From: Rhodoplanes sp963712435
Lineage (GTDB): Bacteria; Pseudomonadota; Alphaproteobacteria; Rhizobiales; Xanthobacteraceae
Assembly: GCA_963712435.1 (NCBI GenBank)
Contig: CAVQIB010000022.1
Span: 147,162 to 211,161, forward strand
Direction of reading: 5' to 3'
Length of the DNA: 64,000 nucleotides
Under the pieces are notes generated by a model. It searched no databases. It worked only from the letters and a program-made list of their open reading frames with translations, and was not told the origin of the DNA. Numbering within the stretch: the first letter of the stretch is position 1; the number at the start of each line of letters is the position of its first letter. Position numbers and translations under genes: made by a program. Positions 61,020-64,000 of the stretch are shown piece after piece.

Positions 61020-61826
61020 ATGCACTCCGTCGCACCCGCGTCCGGCGCGGATGAGCTGCCGTTCTACCGGCCGACAGGCTCGGAACGGGAATTGTTCGAG
61101 CACGCCTATCGGAACCAGCTTCCGCTGCTCCTGAAGGGGCCGACGGGGTGCGGCAAGACGCGGTTCGTCGCCCATATGGCCGCGCGGCTGGGGCGTCCTC
61201 TCTATACCGTTTCGTGCCACGATGACCTGACCGCCGCCGACCTGACCGGACGCTACCTGCTCAAGGGCGGGGACACGGTGTGGGTGGATGGCCCGCTCAC
61301 CCGCGCGGTCCGCGAAGGCGCGATCTGCTATCTGGACGAGATCGTGGAGGCTCGCAAGGACGTCACCGTGGTCCTGCACCCGGTGACCGACGACCGGCGG
61401 ATGCTCCCGCTGGAGCGGACGGGCGAACGCGTGGAAGCGCCTCCCGAGTTCATGCTCGTCGTCTCCTACAATCCCGGCTACCAGAGCGTCCTCAAGACCC
61501 TGAAGCCGTCGACCCGCCAGCGTTTCGTGGCGATGGAGTTCGGGTTTCCCGCTCCGGACGCCGAGGCTGAAATCGTCTCGCGCGAGAGCGGTCTCCCGAA
61601 GGATCGCTGCGTTCCGCTGGTCCGCGTCGCGAACGCGTTGCGCGATCTCAAGGGCCAGGACCTCGAAGAGGGGGCCTCGACGCGCCTCGTGGTCTATTGC
61701 GCGACCCTGATACGCGCAGGTGTGAAGCCGGAAACAGCCATCCTTGTCGCCCTCCTCGAACCGCTGACGGACGATCCCGACCTCAAGCACGGCCTTGTTC
61801 GCGTCGCCGAGATCGCGCTCGGATAA
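61020..61826 (+). CDS. norQ: Nitric oxide reductase activation protein NorQ (MoxR-type AAA+ ATPase)
   Basis: 268 residues. Walker A is GPTGCGKTR (about residues 40-48), Walker B is ICYLDEIVEAR and the sensor region follows as FMLVVSYNPGYQS. It works with NorD to insert the non-heme iron into NorB. It lies 58 bases after norB and 5 bases before norD. Confidence 0.94.
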   Translation: MHSVAPASGADELPFYRPTGSERELFEHAYRNQLPLLLKGPTGCGKTRFVAHMAARLGRPLYTVSCHDDLTAADLTGRYLLKGGDTVWVDGPLTRAVREGAICYLDEIVEARKDVTVVLHPVTDDRRMLPLERTGERVEAPPEFMLVVSYNPGYQSVLKTLKPSTRQRFVAMEFGFPAPDAEAEIVSRESGLPKDRCVPLVRVANALRDLKGQDLEEGASTRLVVYCATLIRAGVKPETAILVALLEPLTDDPDLKHGLVRVAEIALG

Positions 61827-61831
61827 TCATC

Positions 61832-63746
61832 ATGGCCCTGTTCGAGCCGGAAGAGACAGTCGGCAAGTACTGGCACCGGCTGATCGGAGCCGCCAGCACG
61901 TATCGCCGCCATCCGGAAGCGGCCGTGCCGCTCGCCCCGCTGCTGCGGCGCATCGGCGTGCTGTTTCGCGCTCTCGGGGGAGCGGCGCCATCCGGATCGT
62001 GTCTGGGGCGCCGATGAAATCGGGACACCGCCTCAACCTGAAACATCGGATGGGGCTCGGCCGGAAGAACTCGATCGCGCCGTCATGGACGAGAGCACAT
62101 TGAAGCTACCCGTCGCCATCGATGTGTTCCCGCTGCGGGAGGACAACGCGGCGCTTTATGAGTGGCTCGCGGCATGGTTCGCGCATGCCGCGTCGCCCGG
62201 CGGCGAGCCCAGCGATCCGCTGCAGGGCGACCTCGTTCGCCTGCCGGTCGGCGGATAGAACGACGCGCGCCGCCTTGCAGCGCTGGCCCGGCCTGAAGCC
62301 GCTCTATTCCCGCTTGTGCAGGGCGTCTCTCGCGGCGCGGCCGAAGCGCCGGCTCCCGCGCTGGGAGGCGGCGGTGGAGGCGGCGGTCGAATCGCTCCTG
62401 GGCGGTGTGCCCGCGCGCCCGCCCGATCGTCGCATCCTGGATGCCATCCGGGGGAAACGTCAGGACATCGCCGAGTTCATCGCCCCGAAAGATTATGCGA
62501 CCTTATTGCCTGTTCCTGTCTGGGGCGACATCCTGATCGGGGCGGGCGGCGCGCGCATCGACGACGCGGACGAGGATGGCGGCGACTCCATCCAGGTGGA
62601 CCAGCTCCGCCGGCGCGCCGCACGGCGGCCGAACGATCAGAGCCAGCGCGGCGACCCGCTCGTGCTGCATCGTTTCGAGACGATCTTCAGCCTTGCCGAA
62701 ATGGTCAACGTCAATCGCAGCGTCGAGGATGACGATGAGGCGGAGTCCCGGCAGGCGGCGGACGATCTGCCCGAACTGACCATCGGTTCGCACCAAAAGC
62801 GCGCGTCTACCCTTCTGAAGCTCGATCTCGAACTCGCGCCGGCCGAAGCCGAGGCGGCGCCGGTGACGGCAGAGATTTCCTACCCCGAATGGGACTACAA
62901 GCGGCAGCGCTATCGTCCGAACTACTGCCGGGTGGTCCCCCGGTCCAGCTCCGGAAACAGGCGAGGACTGGGTGCCCGACGCGGACATGCAGCGGCGCAT
63001 CCGGCAGGTCCGCCGGCAATTGGAGGCGCTGCGTTCGAAACGCCAGATCATCCCGGGCGAACCGGACGGGCACGATCTCGATCTCTCCGCGCTGGTCCGG
63101 GATGTCGCCGATCGGCGCGCCGGCGGCCCGGGGACGGAGCGGGTCTTCGTGAGTTCACGCACCACCGTCGCCCGCGACCTCTCCGTTGCCGTGCTCATGG
63201 ATGTTTCGCTTTCGACCGACGCCTGGCTGCAAGACCGGCGGGTCCTGGATGTCGAGAAGAGCGCGCTTCTCGCGCTGACGCACGGCCTGACCGCCTGTGG
63301 CGACGAGCACGCCATCTTTACCTTCACGTCGCGCCGGCGAACGTGGGTGAACGTGTCAACCGTCAAGGACTTCGACGAGGAACTCGACGCACAAGTGATC
63401 AGGCGGGTGCAGGCGCTGAAGCCGGGCCAGTACACGCGGATCGGCGCTGCGGTCCGGCACGTCCTCTCCCGGGTGTTGGAGCGGCCGCATCGCCACCGGC
63501 TGATGCTGATCCTCACCGACGGGAAGCCGAACGACGTCGATCATTACGAAGGCCGCTATGGGATCGAGGATACCCGGATGGCCATTCGCGCGGCGCGCGA
63601 GGCGGGTGTCCGCGTGTTCGGCGTGACGGTGGACGAGCACGCCCGCGATTATTTACTACATTTGGGCGCGGCGCCTACGCGATCTTTCCAGCATCGCGCG
63701 GCTCCCGACGGCGCTGCCGGCGATCTACCGGCACATCACGAGCTGA
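61832..63746 (+). pseudogene. norD: Nitric oxide reductase activation protein NorD, multiply frame-broken
   Basis: The expected NorD sequence (about 635 residues with a C-terminal VWA domain) can be followed across three frames. It starts MALFEPEETVGKYWHRLIGA. Frame breaks are inferred near 61975, 62063, 62244, 62955, 62966, 63660 and 63689; six are single-base losses next to homopolymers (G5, C5, CC, TTT) and one (62244) is a gain. Intact blocks include YPEWDYKRQRYRPNYC and the VWA metal site VAVLMDVSLSTDAWL, then LILTDGKPNDVDHYEGRYG. It ends ARLPTALPAIYRHITS. Either base errors or a decayed gene; with intact norCBQ, errors are more likely. Confidence 0.8.
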
Positions 63747-63765
63747 CCAGAAGAGAGGATCCGCC

Positions 63766-64000
63766 ATGCGCAACCGCGTCTCCGCCGCCATTGTGATCCT
63801 GATGCTGTCGAGCGCCGCCGGCATCGCGCAGGTCGACATTCGGCCCGATCCGACGCCGCGGCTGCCGCCGCAGGCCGGCCGGGCCTTCCATCGAGGACCG
63901 ACAGTTCATCAGCCGCGCCGTCAACCTCAGCGAGGCCGAGATCGAGGCCGGTCGCCTCGCCGCGGACAGGACGAATACGGCGGCGATCAAGGAATTCGGA
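63766..64000 (+). CDS. DUF4142-family exported protein (frameshift, truncated by window end)
   Basis: The start codon at 63766 has AGAGAGGAT upstream. The signal peptide is MRNRVSAAIVILMLSSAAGIAQ. The frame breaks near 63885: removing one G restores PSIEDRQFISRAVNLSEAEI, then EAGRLAADRTNTAAIKEFG, the start of a DUF4142 helical domain. Such proteins are periplasmic or outer-membrane and of unknown function, often stress-linked. The rest lies beyond the window. It follows norD by 19 bases and may belong to the nor transcript. Confidence 0.72.
   Translation, partial: MRNRVSAAIVILMLSSAAGIAQVDIRPDPTPRLPPQAGRAFHRGPTVHQPRRQPQRGRDRGRSPRRGQDEYGGDQGIR

Noticed and set aside
1..64000. tRNA, rRNA, riboswitch, integrase or insertion sequence
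   Set aside because: I read through the intergenic regions and saw no convincing candidate; a covariance-model search would be needed to exclude small RNAs.

Overview
This is a GC-rich, gene-dense chromosomal window from an alphaproteobacterium, most likely of the order Hyphomicrobiales (Bradyrhizobium/Rhodoplanes/Xanthobacteraceae-like). The evidence is a sitABCD importer with Fur/Mur-like boxes, nrtR next to nadABC, a yciB/ftsY/mtaB/dapF housekeeping block, FNR/FixK-type boxes, and several families of short palindromic intergenic repeats typical of that group. No rRNA, tRNA, CRISPR array, integrase or transposase was recognised.

Layout. (1) 0-0.6 kb: end of a TPR protein. (2) 0.6-17.9 kb: a catabolic island with an IclR regulator divergent from a class III aminotransferase, an ATP-dependent hydantoinase/oxoprolinase pair (HyuA/HyuB-like), an SDR, an aldehyde dehydrogenase, a three-subunit molybdenum hydroxylase and a complete Liv-type ABC importer. 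The enzymes fit uptake, hydroxylation, ring opening, transamination and oxidation of an N-heterocycle or lactam; this route is inferred. (3) 18.1-25.2 kb: a second, convergent Liv-type importer with a fused permease-ATPase, an SDR-fold protein without the YxxxK pair, a bicupin and a divergent XRE-cupin regulator. (4) 25.3-31.3 kb: sitABCD for Mn2+, a CorC/HlyC-family protein and an exported GyrI-like protein. (5) 31.6-40.5 kb: dapF, mtaB, a MaoC-like protein, an RluA-type pseudouridine synthase carrying a repeat-derived insertion, ftsY, gcvT-gcvH, a DUF3775 protein, an L,D-transpeptidase and yciB. (6) 40.7-49.5 kb: a small unknown protein, an FlK-like thioesterase, an SDR, nadABC with nrtR, and an exported aldo/keto reductase followed by a DUF6064 membrane protein. 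(7) 49.5-55.6 kb: a Pho-box-preceded pstS-pstC-pstA-pstB-pstS2 operon ending in a Fic-like gene. (8) 55.7-64 kb: a small Cys-rich exported peptide, yjcH-actP (acetate uptake), the norCBQD nitric-oxide reductase cluster behind an FNR/NnrR-type box, and the start of a DUF4142 protein.

A striking property of the sequence is that at least eight otherwise intact genes (HyuA-like, HyuB-like, molybdenum subunit, LivF-like, XRE-cupin, mtaB, gcvT, DUF4142) each carry one extra base that splits the reading frame, while norD carries about seven frame breaks, mostly single-base losses in homopolymers. Each +1 is repaired by removing a single base, so base-level sequence errors are the simplest explanation; true decay cannot be excluded. 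Coordinates for those genes span the whole reconstructed gene.
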